Below are positions 7,088 to 16,303 of a stretch of DNA of 36,310 nucleotides, piece after piece; positions within the stretch are counted from its first letter, which is position 1, and the number at the start of each line of letters is the position of its first letter. The translations under genes were made by a program, and so were the position numbers. The notes under the pieces were generated by a model. The model had not been told where the DNA came from and did not search any database. It saw only the letters and a list, made by a program, of their open reading frames with translations. The stretch covers positions 1 through 36,310 of the forward strand of contig JAFDVJ010000026.1 in NCBI GenBank assembly GCA_018269075.1, read 5' to 3'. Source of the stretch: Acidobacteriota bacterium (lineage in GTDB: Bacteria > Acidobacteriota > Blastocatellia > Pyrinomonadales > Pyrinomonadaceae).

Positions 7088-9430
7088 TCAATACGCCTTC
7101 GTCAGTTCGATGCCGGTGTAGTAATGCTTCAGGATCTGGTCGTACTTGTAGCCCATCTTGCCCATCCCGAACGCGCCGTACTGGCACATCCCGACGCCGT
7201 GGCCCCAGCCGCGGCCGGTGAACGAATAGGCCGTCACGCGGCCCGCGCCGTCGTAGCGCTTGTTGAGCACGAAAAGCTGTTCGCGCAGCCGGAGCGCCGA
7301 GCGGATCTTGCCGCCCGTCAGGTGAAAGACGCCGTTCGTGCCGACGATCTCGAGATCGGTCGCGCGGCGCGAAAAGCCCTTTTTCGCGATCCGGACGTCG
7401 ATCAGGCCGCCGATCCCGCGGACGTAGCGCGAGAGCCGCGCCTGGACGGCGCCCGGCGTAAGATTGGCGTTCCAGAACGTGAACGGCGACATCTTTTCGG
7501 CGACCGTCGGCTCGTCCGACGGCTTGACCTCGAGATAGACGACCTCGCCGGTCGGGCCGGTCATGAAGGCGACTTCCTCGCCGCCGATCAGCGCGGTCTC
7601 TTTGACCTGATAAAACTGGTCGCCGAACTGCCGGAAAAGAAAGACGCTCGGGCTGACCATCAGCGGCCGCTCGCTCTTGCCGACCTTGAGGATCAGTTTG
7701 CCGTCGGCGGTCGGCCGCGCGACGCCGGTCTGGAGCGCGGGCAGCCATTTCTTTTTGGCGTAGATGTTCTGGATCAGCCGGAGCATCCGGCCGCGCGTCA
7801 GCGGGCGGTGCGGGTGAAAGTTGGCGTCCGGGTAAAGCGAGAGCCAGCCGTCGCGGAACAGCATCGCGACGTTCGCGCGCTTGTCCTTGTCGATGTCGAA
7901 AGCATCCGGAAATGACAATTGATAGGTGATGTCCGATTCGCTCAAAAGCGTGTCGGCCTGGCCTTCCGTATAGATCAGACCGGCGAGAAACGCCGCAAAA
8001 TCCTGCGCCCGGACGAGCTCGGGCGAATAGACCGGGTAGGGCTTGCCGAACTTGAGCGCGAGCTGGTTCGTCCAGCTTTTGATCTCGGTGTCGGTCGGCG
8101 GCAGCTCGAACCATTCGTCGGTAAAGCGGTTGGCCGCCATCACGAAGCCGTTGACCGAAAACTGCGCCGCGAGCCGGACCATTTCGAGCTGGTTCTCGTT
8201 GTCGATCTTCGGGAGCTCGCGCGTGCTTTTAATGAGAAACGGCTCGAAGTATTTGCGGCCCTCGAACGAGCATTCGACACCGCGCAGGTACGGCTCGTTG
8301 TAATCGAAGATGTTCTCGCTGTTTTCCGTGCGGCCGCCGCACGTCGAGGTGTAGAGCGCGTTGATCGGCTTGCCCTTGTAGGTCGCGACGATCCCGCGCG
8401 TCTGCATCACGGCCTGCGTCGGCATCGCGCCTTCGCTCGAGACGCCGCGGTAGACCTGCGACCAGACGGTCGGCAAAAGATCGAAGCCCTGCGACGCGAA
8501 GCCGCCGATGTTGGCGACCGCGTAGGTCCGCGCGGCGACGGCCTGCGCCTTTTGCGCTTCGAGCGACGGCAGCCCGAGTTCGTTCGGGACGACGCCGAGC
8601 AGATAGTCTTCGAGCGGGACGACGTTGACGACCGTCAGCGTGCCGCGCGAATTGACGAAGACCTCGATCTTGCCGCGATAGGCCTTGCCGTTGAGCCGGA
8701 CCGGCATCGCGCGCTCGTTGAGCGAGCCGAAGGCGAGCGGCTTGAAGGACGAGAACTTCGCCGATTCGGCCGCGCCGGACACGAGGATTTCCTTGACGTT
8801 CGGGTCGATCGGGACGTTGTCGGTCGTCGATTGGGTCGAGCCGGTCGGCTTGATCAGACTGCGGACCTCGGATTTCGAGTTCGGGTTCGATTTGAGCTGC
8901 TCGGAGAGCGCGACCGCGTCCTCGGACGGCTGCGTTTTCTTTTCGGTGACGATGACGACGTCCTCGAAGCCCTTTTCGGCGAGCTCGGCCTTGAATTCGT
9001 TGGCTTCCTCGATCGTGTCCTTGGTGTCGCCGACGACGACGCGCCACGTCGCGGGCTGCTGGCCGAGCATCGCGAACGCCTTTTCGCCGGTCGCTTCGCG
9101 GATGTCGGCGGCGAGCGAATCGGCCTCGGCCTGGGTCTCGATGTTCGGGATCTCGAAGCGGTAAAACTCGATCTCGGGCGGGCGGTAGGCGCGCGGCGCG
9201 ACGAAGACCTTGTTGGTCGCGAGCAGCTTGTTCGGCTCGTCCGGGCTCGTCGCGACGAGCGACGTGTCGGTCGTCGTGATCGAGACCGAGCGCGCGTTGG
9301 TCGCGAGCCCGATCCGGACGGACGGCTCACTCGCCAGATAAAAATACCCGGTTTCGGCGGCCGAAACGTTCGAAATCGAAAAGACTAAAAAAATAAAAGC
9401 GAAAAACGAAAAAGCAGGCCGGAAAAACAT
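7088..9430 (-). CDS. Secreted SpoIID/LytB-domain protein (peptidoglycan-acting)
   Basis: This is a 780-residue exported protein with an N-terminal signal peptide (FFAFIFLVFSISNVSA). A SPOR-like stretch at about 100-185 (WRVVVGDTKDTIEEANEFKA) could bind denuded glycan. The SpoIID core follows at about 240-370, with VVPLEDYLLGVVPNELG, KAQAVAARTYA and the STCGGRTE motif. The C-terminus carries the SpoIID-typical GRGWGHGVGMCQYGA. SpoIID proteins are lytic transglycosylases cleaving glycan strands without stem peptides, so a role in cell wall turnover is likely; a spore role is not implied. The middle (about 480-650) looks like an insertion with a possible SLH-like element (RPLTRGRMLRLIQNIY). It is much longer than Bacillus SpoIID. 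The ATG complement is at 9428-9430. Confidence 0.88.
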   Translation of the reverse strand: MFFRPAFSFFAFIFLVFSISNVSAAETGYFYLASEPSVRIGLATNARSVSITTTDTSLVATSPDEPNKLLATNKVFVAPRAYRPPEIEFYRFEIPNIETQAEADSLAADIREATGEKAFAMLGQQPATWRVVVGDTKDTIEEANEFKAELAEKGFEDVVIVTEKKTQPSEDAVALSEQLKSNPNSKSEVRSLIKPTGSTQSTTDNVPIDPNVKEILVSGAAESAKFSSFKPLAFGSLNERAMPVRLNGKAYRGKIEVFVNSRGTLTVVNVVPLEDYLLGVVPNELGLPSLEAQKAQAVAARTYAVANIGGFASQGFDLLPTVWSQVYRGVSSEGAMPTQAVMQTRGIVATYKGKPINALYTSTCGGRTENSENIFDYNEPYLRGVECSFEGRKYFEPFLIKSTRELPKIDNENQLEMVRLAAQFSVNGFVMAANRFTDEWFELPPTDTEIKSWTNQLALKFGKPYPVYSPELVRAQDFAAFLAGLIYTEGQADTLLSESDITYQLSFPDAFDIDKDKRANVAMLFRDGWLSLYPDANFHPHRPLTRGRMLRLIQNIYAKKKWLPALQTGVARPTADGKLILKVGKSERPLMVSPSVFLFRQFGDQFYQVKETALIGGEEVAFMTGPTGEVVYLEVKPSDEPTVAEKMSPFTFWNANLTPGAVQARLSRYVRGIGGLIDVRIAKKGFSRRATDLEIVGTNGVFHLTGGKIRSALRLREQLFVLNKRYDGAGRVTAYSFTGRGWGHGVGMCQYGAFGMGKMGYKYDQILKHYYTGIELTKAY

Positions 9431-9489
9431 AGCACTAAATTCTACATTTTAAAATCTCTGACGACAATAAAAGAACGTAATCGATGTAA

Positions 9490-9672
9490 TGCCTCAGTCT
9501 GAAGTCTTGAGTCTGAAGTCTTGAGTCTGAAGTTCCGGTTCCGGCAAGGTCGGGGGGACGATCCTGAAGTCAGGCGACGAAAACAGAGATGACGGTTCTA
9601 TCATATCCGCTTCGATGTAAAATTGCCGGAGACTCAACTTAAGACTTCAGACTCAGGACTCAAGACTCAATC
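9490..9672. repeat. Inverted repeat of GAGTCTTGAAGTC-type units
   Basis: In the 305-base gap between two reverse-strand genes, tandem AAGTCTTGAGTCTG units (9496-9530) face their complement (9630-9672) across about 95 bases of unrelated sequence. The element belongs to the family described for 13759-13866 and 19781-19887. No gene or convincing promoter is visible in the gap. Confidence 0.75.
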
Positions 9673-9735
9673 TCTCCATATAACAAAAGCACGATTAAAA
9701 GCCGTTTCTCGCACGATTTCCGGTTCGAAAAAAAA

Positions 9736-12174
9736 CTATTTTTCGAGTGCGTTGAAGATCAGCGGAAACGTCGCCCACGATTGGCCGCGGTGCTGCGGGC
9801 GAAAGGCGAAAAGAACGATCTTGCCCCTGCCGTAAGCGGTTTCGACGAGCGCCGCCTTGCCGTTTAAATATTTTTCGCCGAGCATCCAGCCCGAAAGCAG
9901 CGCGTCCTTCGCGGCGTAGCGCGCGATCGTCGTGACTTTCGTCTCGTCGGTGACTTCGAACGCCGAGCTGTCGGTGAAATAGGCCGCCGTGTCGGCGCGC
10001 AGACCTTTGGCGAGCGGCTTCGTCGTATCGACGTCGAGCCGGACGATCGAGCCGGGATTATAGAATTCGCTGCGCTTGAGACCGGAAAGGACGTTTTTGA
10101 GCGGCAGTTCGAAATTCTTGACGACCATCTCGCAGGAATCGTCGAAACAGATCAGCCGCCCGCCGCCGGCGACGAACTTTTTGAGATTCTCGACGCCCCG
10201 GTCGGTGATGCCGCCCGCGTATTCTTCCGGGTAGCGTTCGGGATTGAGGCCCCTGACGATCGCCGCCTCGCGGTCGGCGGGCAGCACGACGACGTCCGCA
10301 TTGAGGTTGTTTTCGCGAAAATCCCGGTCGGAGAGCGACGTGTAGGGAATCTGGAAAGTGTCGAAGACGAACCGCGTCCAGCCCTCGTCCATCGATCCCG
10401 TAAAGCCTTTGTAAAGCCCGATCCTCGGATTGGTTTTGAGCGGGTCCGGCAGTTTCGCGAACGGCTCCTTGGCGGGTTCGAGATCGAGAAATTTCCGCGC
10501 TGCGTCGATCCGGTCGATCTTTTCGAGCGACTTTTTGAATTTTTCCGGGTCGCGGATGTTCCAGACCGTTTCGGTCTCGACGCCCATCTGCAGCGGCAGC
10601 GTCCAGCCGGCGACGTCGTAGGGCGCCTCGGCCTCGCCGTTCGGCAGCAGCCGGTGCGGGTAGACCTGTTTTTCGAAAAGGCTCAGGATGTTGTTTTTCT
10701 GCGGCTGGTTGACGTAGATCAGAAACGAGCCGAGCGGGATTTCGTGAAAATGTTCGGGCATCGAAGGATCGGTCGCGAAATAGCCCTCGTCGTTCATCCG
10801 GTAAACGGCGACGCCCTGCGTCAACAGGATTTCGAGCAGCCGCGCGACGGTTTCGGCGTTCGGCTGGCCGGCCGTCACGACGAAGGCCTGCGGCTCGCCG
10901 GCGGCGGGCGTCAGGTTGGCCCGGCCGAGCTCGTAAAAGTTGCGCAGATACCGCGCCCGGAATTTCGCGGCCATCCCGAGCAGCCCGCGGACCGCGATCC
11001 GCTCCATATTGTCGATGTCGGCCGGCCGCCACCGGCCGCCGCGCCACGGGTCGGGATAGTTGGTCGCGCTTTCGAGCAGGTTCGTCAATCCGCGCACCGG
11101 CCGGTTTTTGCGCAGCTCGTCTTCGGTCACGGTGACCGGCGACATCAGGTCGGCGCTCGCCGCTTCCGACAGAATTCCGATCGAATTGTGATAGTACGGG
11201 GCCGAGCGAAAGCCGCCGTGCCACCACGTGTCGTAGGTCGAATTGGTCGCGACGCCGGCGACGTTCGCGGCCTGCAGGTCGGCGGCCATCTTCGAGCCGA
11301 GCAGCCCGACTTCGCGGAGAAGCGACGGATCGACGCGCGGGTTGACCGGATCGTAAAACGGCGGCAGGATCAGCCGCGAGGCGTTGCGGCCCTGCTGGTG
11401 GATGTCGTAGACGATCTCGGGAAACCATTCCTGCCAGAACAGCCGCGTGATCGTCTGCGTTTCGCGGAGGTTGAGCATAAACCAGTCGCGGTTGTCGTCG
11501 TGGCCGGCGTAATGGTGATAAAGCTCCGGCGGCGCGCTGCCTTCGGATTTCGAGTCGAGCGTTTTGCGGTACCAGTCGGCGACGATGTCGATGCCGTCCG
11601 GGTTCGACGACGGAAAGAGCATCAGGATCGTGTTGTCGAGAATCTCTTTCGTGTCAGGGTCGTCGGCGCTCGCGAGCCCGTAGGCGAGGTTCATCGACAT
11701 CTGCGAGGCGACGATCTCGGTCGAATGGATCGAGCAGTTGACCGCGACGATCGTTTTGCCCTGTTTGACGAGCGATTCGAGCTCGGACGGCGTTTTGATC
11801 GACGCCGGATCGGCGAGCCGCGCGTTGATCCGGCGGAGCTTGTCGAGGTTTTTGATGTTTTCGGGCGACGAGATGAAGGCGACGATCAGCGGGCGGCCGA
11901 GCGTCGATCGGCCGATCTCCCGAACCTTGACGCGGTCGCTTTTCGCGTCGAGCCGGGCGAAGTAGTTCGTGATCTGCGACCAGTCGGCGATCGTCCGGTC
12001 GGCGGCCGGCTCGAAACCGAGCACCGTCTTCGGCGACGGCGCCTGAGCGATGGCGGCGACGGCGAGAAAAAGCGAGATGACGACGGCGCGAATCAGCCCG
12101 AAAAACGCGGCGCGGGCCGAAATCCGAAATCCGAAATTTGCAATAAATCGTTTAGACTTTAGACTATTATCCAT
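9736..12174 (-). CDS. Secreted M14-family zinc carboxypeptidase
   Basis: This 812-residue exported metallopeptidase removes C-terminal residues or acts on peptidoglycan peptides; the exact substrate is unknown. The zinc ligands are visible as HSTE (His150, Glu153) and DIHQQG (His258). LGRPLIVAFISSP and SSNPDGIDIVADWYR around 90-200 are typical of M14. The C-terminal third (GRLICFDDSCEMVVKNFELP and YGRGKIVLFAFRPQ) looks like a glutamine-amidotransferase-like or jelly domain often appended in Acidobacterial and Bacteroidetes M14 proteins. The signal peptide hydrophobic core is at about 22-44. ATG at 12172-12174 (complement) is the only usable start near the signal peptide. Its first 20 codons come from dispersed repeat units, and the start overlaps that of the divergent gene. 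Confidence 0.85.
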   Translation of the reverse strand: MDNSLKSKRFIANFGFRISARAAFFGLIRAVVISLFLAVAAIAQAPSPKTVLGFEPAADRTIADWSQITNYFARLDAKSDRVKVREIGRSTLGRPLIVAFISSPENIKNLDKLRRINARLADPASIKTPSELESLVKQGKTIVAVNCSIHSTEIVASQMSMNLAYGLASADDPDTKEILDNTILMLFPSSNPDGIDIVADWYRKTLDSKSEGSAPPELYHHYAGHDDNRDWFMLNLRETQTITRLFWQEWFPEIVYDIHQQGRNASRLILPPFYDPVNPRVDPSLLREVGLLGSKMAADLQAANVAGVATNSTYDTWWHGGFRSAPYYHNSIGILSEAASADLMSPVTVTEDELRKNRPVRGLTNLLESATNYPDPWRGGRWRPADIDNMERIAVRGLLGMAAKFRARYLRNFYELGRANLTPAAGEPQAFVVTAGQPNAETVARLLEILLTQGVAVYRMNDEGYFATDPSMPEHFHEIPLGSFLIYVNQPQKNNILSLFEKQVYPHRLLPNGEAEAPYDVAGWTLPLQMGVETETVWNIRDPEKFKKSLEKIDRIDAARKFLDLEPAKEPFAKLPDPLKTNPRIGLYKGFTGSMDEGWTRFVFDTFQIPYTSLSDRDFRENNLNADVVVLPADREAAIVRGLNPERYPEEYAGGITDRGVENLKKFVAGGGRLICFDDSCEMVVKNFELPLKNVLSGLKRSEFYNPGSIVRLDVDTTKPLAKGLRADTAAYFTDSSAFEVTDETKVTTIARYAAKDALLSGWMLGEKYLNGKAALVETAYGRGKIVLFAFRPQHRGQSWATFPLIFNALEK

Positions 12175-12964
12175 GCAGGACCTTTCCCTTGAATTGATTC
12201 GGGACAACAAGAAACTGACCTTTCCTGTCAAAGAGTCTAACAAATCGCGGCTCGCCGGCAAACTGCGTTACTGGTGGTGCTGGCTTGTGGCGTCGCTTTT
12301 GCTGCTGGTCGTCGGCGGGCCGACGATACCGGCTTTCTGGATTCTGAACCGCAAACAGTGGCTCTACCCGTTCGCGCTCTGGGGCGCGCGGACGTGGCTC
12401 AAGGCCTGCGGCGCGCGGGTCGCGGTGAAGGGCGCGGAAAACCTCAAGGACGGCGAAAATTACGTCTTCATCTCGAACCACCGCTCGTATCTCGACACCG
12501 CGACGCTCTTCGCCTTCACCGGCCGCCGGATCGGGCTCGTCGCCAAGAAAGAGCTGCTCAAAGCGCCGATTCTCGGGCAGGGAATGGGCTTTGTCAACAT
12601 CATCGCGATCGACCGCTCGAACGCCGAAAGGGCTTTGCAGTCGATGAAAAAGGCGCGCGCGGTGATGGACGACGGCTTTTCGTTCGGCGTCTTCGTCGAG
12701 GGCACGCGCGCGCTGCCGGGCGAGCTGCTGCCGTTTAAAAAAGGCGCGTTTCACCTCGCGCTCCAGACGCAGGCGCCGATCATCCCGGTCGCGATCAAGA
12801 ACACCGACCGGATGATGGGCAAAAAGACCGGCGTCGCCTTCGGCGGGACGATCGAGATGGTGCTGCTGCCGCCGATCGAAACCGCGGGCTGCGCGACCGA
12901 AGATCTTTCCCGGCTTCTCAAACAGACGCGCGAGGCGATCGCGCTCGAACTGGCGAACGAATGA
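12173..12964 (+). CDS. plsC: 1-acyl-sn-glycerol-3-phosphate acyltransferase (PlsC family)
   Basis: This 263-residue enzyme acylates lysophosphatidic acid to phosphatidic acid in membrane lipid synthesis. The HX4D catalytic motif is NHRSYLD (His103, Asp108), followed by the substrate-binding block FVEGTR (residues 174-179) and the later PIIPVAIK. A hydrophobic N-terminal anchor spans about 34-57. The start is set at ATG 12173, because the upstream in-frame extension runs into repeat sequence. No clear ribosome site is present. Its stop overlaps the next gene by four bases (ATGA), so the two are translationally coupled. It could also use another acyl acceptor. Confidence 0.88.
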   Translation: MQDLSLELIRDNKKLTFPVKESNKSRLAGKLRYWWCWLVASLLLLVVGGPTIPAFWILNRKQWLYPFALWGARTWLKACGARVAVKGAENLKDGENYVFISNHRSYLDTATLFAFTGRRIGLVAKKELLKAPILGQGMGFVNIIAIDRSNAERALQSMKKARAVMDDGFSFGVFVEGTRALPGELLPFKKGAFHLALQTQAPIIPVAIKNTDRMMGKKTGVAFGGTIEMVLLPPIETAGCATEDLSRLLKQTREAIALELANE

Positions 12965-13758
12965 AGGCGGGCCTCGGACTGGTTTTCTCGGAGAAAAATC
13001 GCGGGCTGCTGCTCGATCTGTGCGTCTTTTTCGCGAACCTCGGGCTGACGGTCTGGCTGGCGCGGCTGTTCGTTCGGATCGTCGGCGCGGCGGCCGACGG
13101 CGACCGTGGGGCGGGCTTTGTGCTGTTTCTGTTCGGACTCGGTCTGTTCGTCCTGCCGCCGGCCGGCGCGATCCTCAAGCGGCCGGCGTATCACCGGCGG
13201 CTCAAAGCGGCGGGCCGCGATCCGTTTCCGAAGACTTTTTTTCCGGCCGGCTGCCTGTTCAGCCCGATCGTCTATTTCTGCCTGAACGTGCTGATCTTCG
13301 CGGCCGTTTCGAGCCTCGCGGCGGGCGTCTGGTTCGGCGGGCGCGAGCCGGGCGAATTCTTTCTCGTGACGTCGAGCTTTTTCGGGATCGCCGCGGTGAT
13401 GCTCCAGACCTATCTCGTCTACAACTATTTCGTGCCGCCCGAAAAAGAGCCGGAAAACGCGTTTCTGCGCGATCCGCGGGCGGCGCTGCTCGGCGACGCG
13501 TGCATTTTTCTGAACGTCGTTTTTTATCAGGTTTTGTGGAATTCGATCGTCGCGATCCCGATCGAGCGGCCGGCCGGGCTGCCGGTCGCGGCCGAAATGA
13601 TCTTCCGCCTTTTTCTGATCGGGCTCGCCGCGCTCTTCGTCTATTTCCCGCCGCGCCTGTTTTATCTCGCCGAGGACATCGACCGCCGCCGGACGTGGCT
13701 GACGATCCTGCTCGCCGTCTCGCCCGTGATGGTCAGGTTTCTGCTGGCGGGAATCTGA
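12961..13758 (+). CDS. Multi-pass membrane protein of unknown function
   Basis: This 265-residue protein has about six membrane helices, for example LCVFFANLGLTVWLARLFV, AGFVLFLFGLGLFVLPPAG, CLFSPIVYFCLNVLIFAAV, ASSFFGIAAVMLQTYLV-like and IFRLFLIGLAALFVYF. No catalytic motif is recognised. It overlaps the acyltransferase stop by four bases, so the pair is an operon and a role in lipid or envelope metabolism is plausible. The 3' end runs into an inverted repeat shared with the convergent gene. Confidence 0.8.
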   Translation: MKAGLGLVFSEKNRGLLLDLCVFFANLGLTVWLARLFVRIVGAAADGDRGAGFVLFLFGLGLFVLPPAGAILKRPAYHRRLKAAGRDPFPKTFFPAGCLFSPIVYFCLNVLIFAAVSSLAAGVWFGGREPGEFFLVTSSFFGIAAVMLQTYLVYNYFVPPEKEPENAFLRDPRAALLGDACIFLNVVFYQVLWNSIVAIPIERPAGLPVAAEMIFRLFLIGLAALFVYFPPRLFYLAEDIDRRRTWLTILLAVSPVMVRFLLAGI

Positions 13759-13866
13759 CAGAAGTCTTGAGTCTTGAGTCTGAAGTCTTGAGTCGGGGAT
13801 CTTTGATCTTTGACTTTCGATCTTCGACCTTTGACTCAAGACTCAGGACTTCAGACTCAGGACTGC
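13759..13866. repeat. Inverted repeat between convergent genes
   Basis: Left arm AGTCTTGAGTC units (13763-13794) pair with GACTCAAGACT units (13833-13863). The centre has its own imperfect units of GATCTTTGA. It fills the whole gap between two convergent genes and may act as a bidirectional terminator, although no T run follows on either strand. Confidence 0.8.
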
Positions 13867-13871
13867 TTTTC

Positions 13872-14723
13872 CTAAGGCTTTTTCGGCGTCGGCGTCGGCG
13901 TCGGCGTCGCCGGTTCGTCCTTGACTTCCTGCTCGTCGTCGAGGATCTTGACGTCGGTCCGGCCGACGCGGTAGTTGGTGTATTTGACGAACATCTTCAT
14001 CCTGACGACGCCGCCTTTGCCGAAATCCAGCTCGTCGTCGGAAGTCGATAAAACCGGGAACCAGTATTTGTTGTCGATGCTGTCGCGCCACGTTTCGACG
14101 ATCGGGAAGCGCTGGTCGACGCCGTTCATATCCTTGCCTTCGGGGACGGCCTTGCCCTTCGATTTGACGATCATCAGGTCGCGGTCGTCGACCCAGATGC
14201 GGCCGCTGAAAAATTTCTGGAGCGTCTTTTTCGGGTTCGGCATCACCTTCGGCGCGACGTCGAAGACATACAGGTCGAGCTCGTCGATCTTTTCCTTGCC
14301 GACAAAGGTGAAATTATACTGATCGACGTATTTCGGCTCGATCGCGAACGGGTTGATGCCGCCGAGATTGTCGATGTCTTCGGGCGTCACCTGCAGATCC
14401 CTGAGCGTCGAGATCGGCGCGTAGAGCACCTTTTCGAAGCGCGTGCCGTCCTCGTTGAAGGTCAGGAACGAATTCCGGATGTAGGTTCCGGTGACCTGTC
14501 CGCCCATCCCGATCGTCTGCACTTTCGCGTCGCGGTTGAAGGCATAGACGCTCAGCGCCTGCCGGAAATTGAATTCGTTCTGCGAAAAGCGCTTGATGAT
14601 CCGGGCGATCTCGGCCTGACTCAGATCGACCCTGACGATGTTCGAGGGCTGCTGCGCGCGCACGCCGGCGAGCGCAAAGCCCAAAACCAGTAAGCTGAAG
14701 AAAATTATCCGCGTTTTATTCAT
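13872..14723 (-). CDS. Secreted outer-membrane lipoprotein-sorting-like protein
   Basis: This 283-residue exported protein has a signal peptide (IIFFSLLVLGFALAGVRAQ). The body reads like LolA/LppX-type beta-rich carriers: FFSGRIWVDDRDLMIVKSKG and IVETWRDSIDNKYWFP are typical of the outer membrane lipoprotein-sorting group common in Acidobacteria. The last 30 residues are a repetitive ATPTPTPTPKKP tail. GGAGAGA just upstream on the coding strand supports the ATG at 14721-14723 (complement). The true ligand is unknown; family assignment is by pattern, not proven. Confidence 0.7.
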   Translation of the reverse strand: MNKTRIIFFSLLVLGFALAGVRAQQPSNIVRVDLSQAEIARIIKRFSQNEFNFRQALSVYAFNRDAKVQTIGMGGQVTGTYIRNSFLTFNEDGTRFEKVLYAPISTLRDLQVTPEDIDNLGGINPFAIEPKYVDQYNFTFVGKEKIDELDLYVFDVAPKVMPNPKKTLQKFFSGRIWVDDRDLMIVKSKGKAVPEGKDMNGVDQRFPIVETWRDSIDNKYWFPVLSTSDDELDFGKGGVVRMKMFVKYTNYRVGRTDVKILDDEQEVKDEPATPTPTPTPKKP

Positions 14724-14802
14724 AACGATCTCTCCGGAACAAAAAACTACCGACATAGATGCCGAAATTTCAAAAAAAGATGTTATCAGCAAAGGCGGAA
14801 AT

Positions 14803-14842
14803 AAAAAAGCAGGCCGCGCGGCGGGAAACCTGCGCGGCCTGC
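14803..14842 (-). terminator. Rho-independent terminator of the triple-repeat gene
   Basis: On the reverse strand GCAGGCCGCGC pairs perfectly with GCGCGGCCTGC (11 bp, 12-base loop) and is followed by TTTTTT. It lies 28 bases past the stop of the 14870-16021 gene. Confidence 0.88.
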
Positions 14843-14869
14843 TTCGGGTCCGATTTCGAATGACGGTCG

Positions 14870-16021
14870 TCAGCGACGATAGTCGATCGCCTCGCCGTTG
14901 TCGACGCGGGTCGTCCGGATGCCGTTCCTGATCTTCGTGACCTTCGATTCGATGCCGTTGTTGTAGAGCCGGTCGCCGTTCATCGTCGCGTAGCTCGTCG
15001 AGCCGTTGTCGAAAGTGATCGTGACCTGCCCGTTCGTGTTGATGTCGAGCGTGATCGTGCCACCGGTCTGCGGGTTGCGGCCGTAAAAGCGGCCGAGCGC
15101 CCAACTCGGGACGTTGCCGCCCTGAACGTTGTTGTTCCACGAATTGTTGTTGACGTAGTAATCGATCGCTTCGCCGTTGTCGACGCGGGTCGTCCGGATG
15201 CCGTTCTTGATCTTCGTGACCTTCGACTCGATGCCGTTGTTGTAGAGCCGGTCCCTGTTCATCGTCGCGTAGCTCGGCGAGCCGTTCTCGAAGGTGATCG
15301 AGACCTGGCCGTTCGAGTTGATCTGCATCATAATCGTGCCGCCGGTCTGCGGGTTGCGGCCGTAAAAGGTGCCGACCGCCCAACTCGGGACGTTGCCGCC
15401 GGTGTTGTTATTGTTCCAGCTATTGTTGTTGACGTAGTAATCGATGACCTCGCCGTTGTCGATCCGCGTCGTCCGGATGCCGTTGCTGATCTTCGACAGC
15501 TTCGAGAGCACGCCGTTGTTGAAGAACCGATCGCCGCGCACCGACGCGTAGTTGGTCGAGCCGTTCTCGAAGGTCACGAGAACCTGCCCGTTGTTGCTGA
15601 TGTCGAGCGTGATCGTGCCGCCGGTCTGCGGATTGCGGCCGTAAAAGCGTCCGAGCGCCCAGCTCGGCACGTTGGTGCTGCTTTCGGACGTGAATTTATA
15701 ATTGATGTTATCGACATATCCGTTGCGGCCGACGCGGGCGTCGTAGGTGAAATAGCGCGATTTCGAATTTCTCGTCCAGAGACCTTCGCCGCGGACGCCG
15801 GTTTGATAGTTGGAAATATAATAGGTTTCCGCCCAGTTCGAGTTCGGAAAAGTGACGTCGCCGCCTTTGTCGCGAATGATTTTATCGCGGACGGCCTGCT
15901 GCGCCTGATCGATGGCGTAGCGGTTCTGCGCCGCCGCCGGCGAAAAATGCCCGCCGAGAACCAGCAAGACCAAAATGCCGAAAACGCCTGCAAACGACTT
16001 GATATTCATTATGTTTTTCAT
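14870..16021 (-). CDS. Secreted protein with three 93-residue repeats
   Basis: This 383-residue exported protein has a signal peptide ending about residue 31 (GGHFSPAAAQ). Residues 32-116 form a unique domain (RYAIDQAQQAVRDKI, WAETYYISNYQTGVRG). Three near-identical repeats follow, starting at 117, 210 and 303 with NVPSWALGRFYGRNPQTGGT and ending IRTTRVDNGEAIDYY. They are joined by Asn-rich linkers (VNNNSWNNN); the last repeat lacks the linker. I do not recognise the repeat family; it looks like a small extracellular beta-domain. The ATG at 16019-16021 (complement) is preceded by GGAG at a good distance, better than the TTG six bases further upstream. A strong terminator follows. Confidence 0.78.
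   Translation of the reverse strand: MKNIMNIKSFAGVFGILVLLVLGGHFSPAAAQNRYAIDQAQQAVRDKIIRDKGGDVTFPNSNWAETYYISNYQTGVRGEGLWTRNSKSRYFTYDARVGRNGYVDNINYKFTSESSTNVPSWALGRFYGRNPQTGGTITLDISNNGQVLVTFENGSTNYASVRGDRFFNNGVLSKLSKISNGIRTTRIDNGEVIDYYVNNNSWNNNNTGGNVPSWAVGTFYGRNPQTGGTIMMQINSNGQVSITFENGSPSYATMNRDRLYNNGIESKVTKIKNGIRTTRVDNGEAIDYYVNNNSWNNNVQGGNVPSWALGRFYGRNPQTGGTITLDINTNGQVTITFDNGSTSYATMNGDRLYNNGIESKVTKIRNGIRTTRVDNGEAIDYRR
14873..15673 (-). repeat. Three tandem 279-bp coding repeats
   Basis: The DNA of this gene is repeated in frame with a period of 279 bases: 15673-15395, 15394-15116, and a partial copy 15115-14873 lacking the linker. Copies two and three are the closest pair, suggesting stepwise duplication. 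Confidence 0.85.
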
Positions 16022-16240
16022 TTTCAAATCTCCATTGGTATTCGAGAAAAGACCCTTTCGGCCGGTTCTCGCAAAAGCTTTGTCGGGGACATTTAAATCT
16101 TTGAAACAAAAGATATTTTCATCATACCCCTTATTCCGCTACAGTTCAACGCTTTCGAAGACGCGGGCCGCGGCTGGCGACCGACGTTTAGAGCCTCAAG
16201 GGCGAAAAATCGTTGTCCCGAAAACGAGGGCGCAATAAAG

Positions 16241-16277
16241 AAAAAAGGCGGCGGCCGGAAAATCCGCCCGCGCCTTT
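16241..16277 (-). terminator. Likely terminator after mqnD
   Basis: The reverse-strand stem AAAGGCG...GGGCGG pairs with CCGCCGCCTTT, with a three-base bulge, and leads into a T run. It lies 27 bases past the mqnD stop, at the end of the ubiX-like/methyltransferase/mqnD run. Confidence 0.65.
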
Positions 16278-16303
16278 CGATAAAAATGATTGTGGCCCCG
16301 GTT

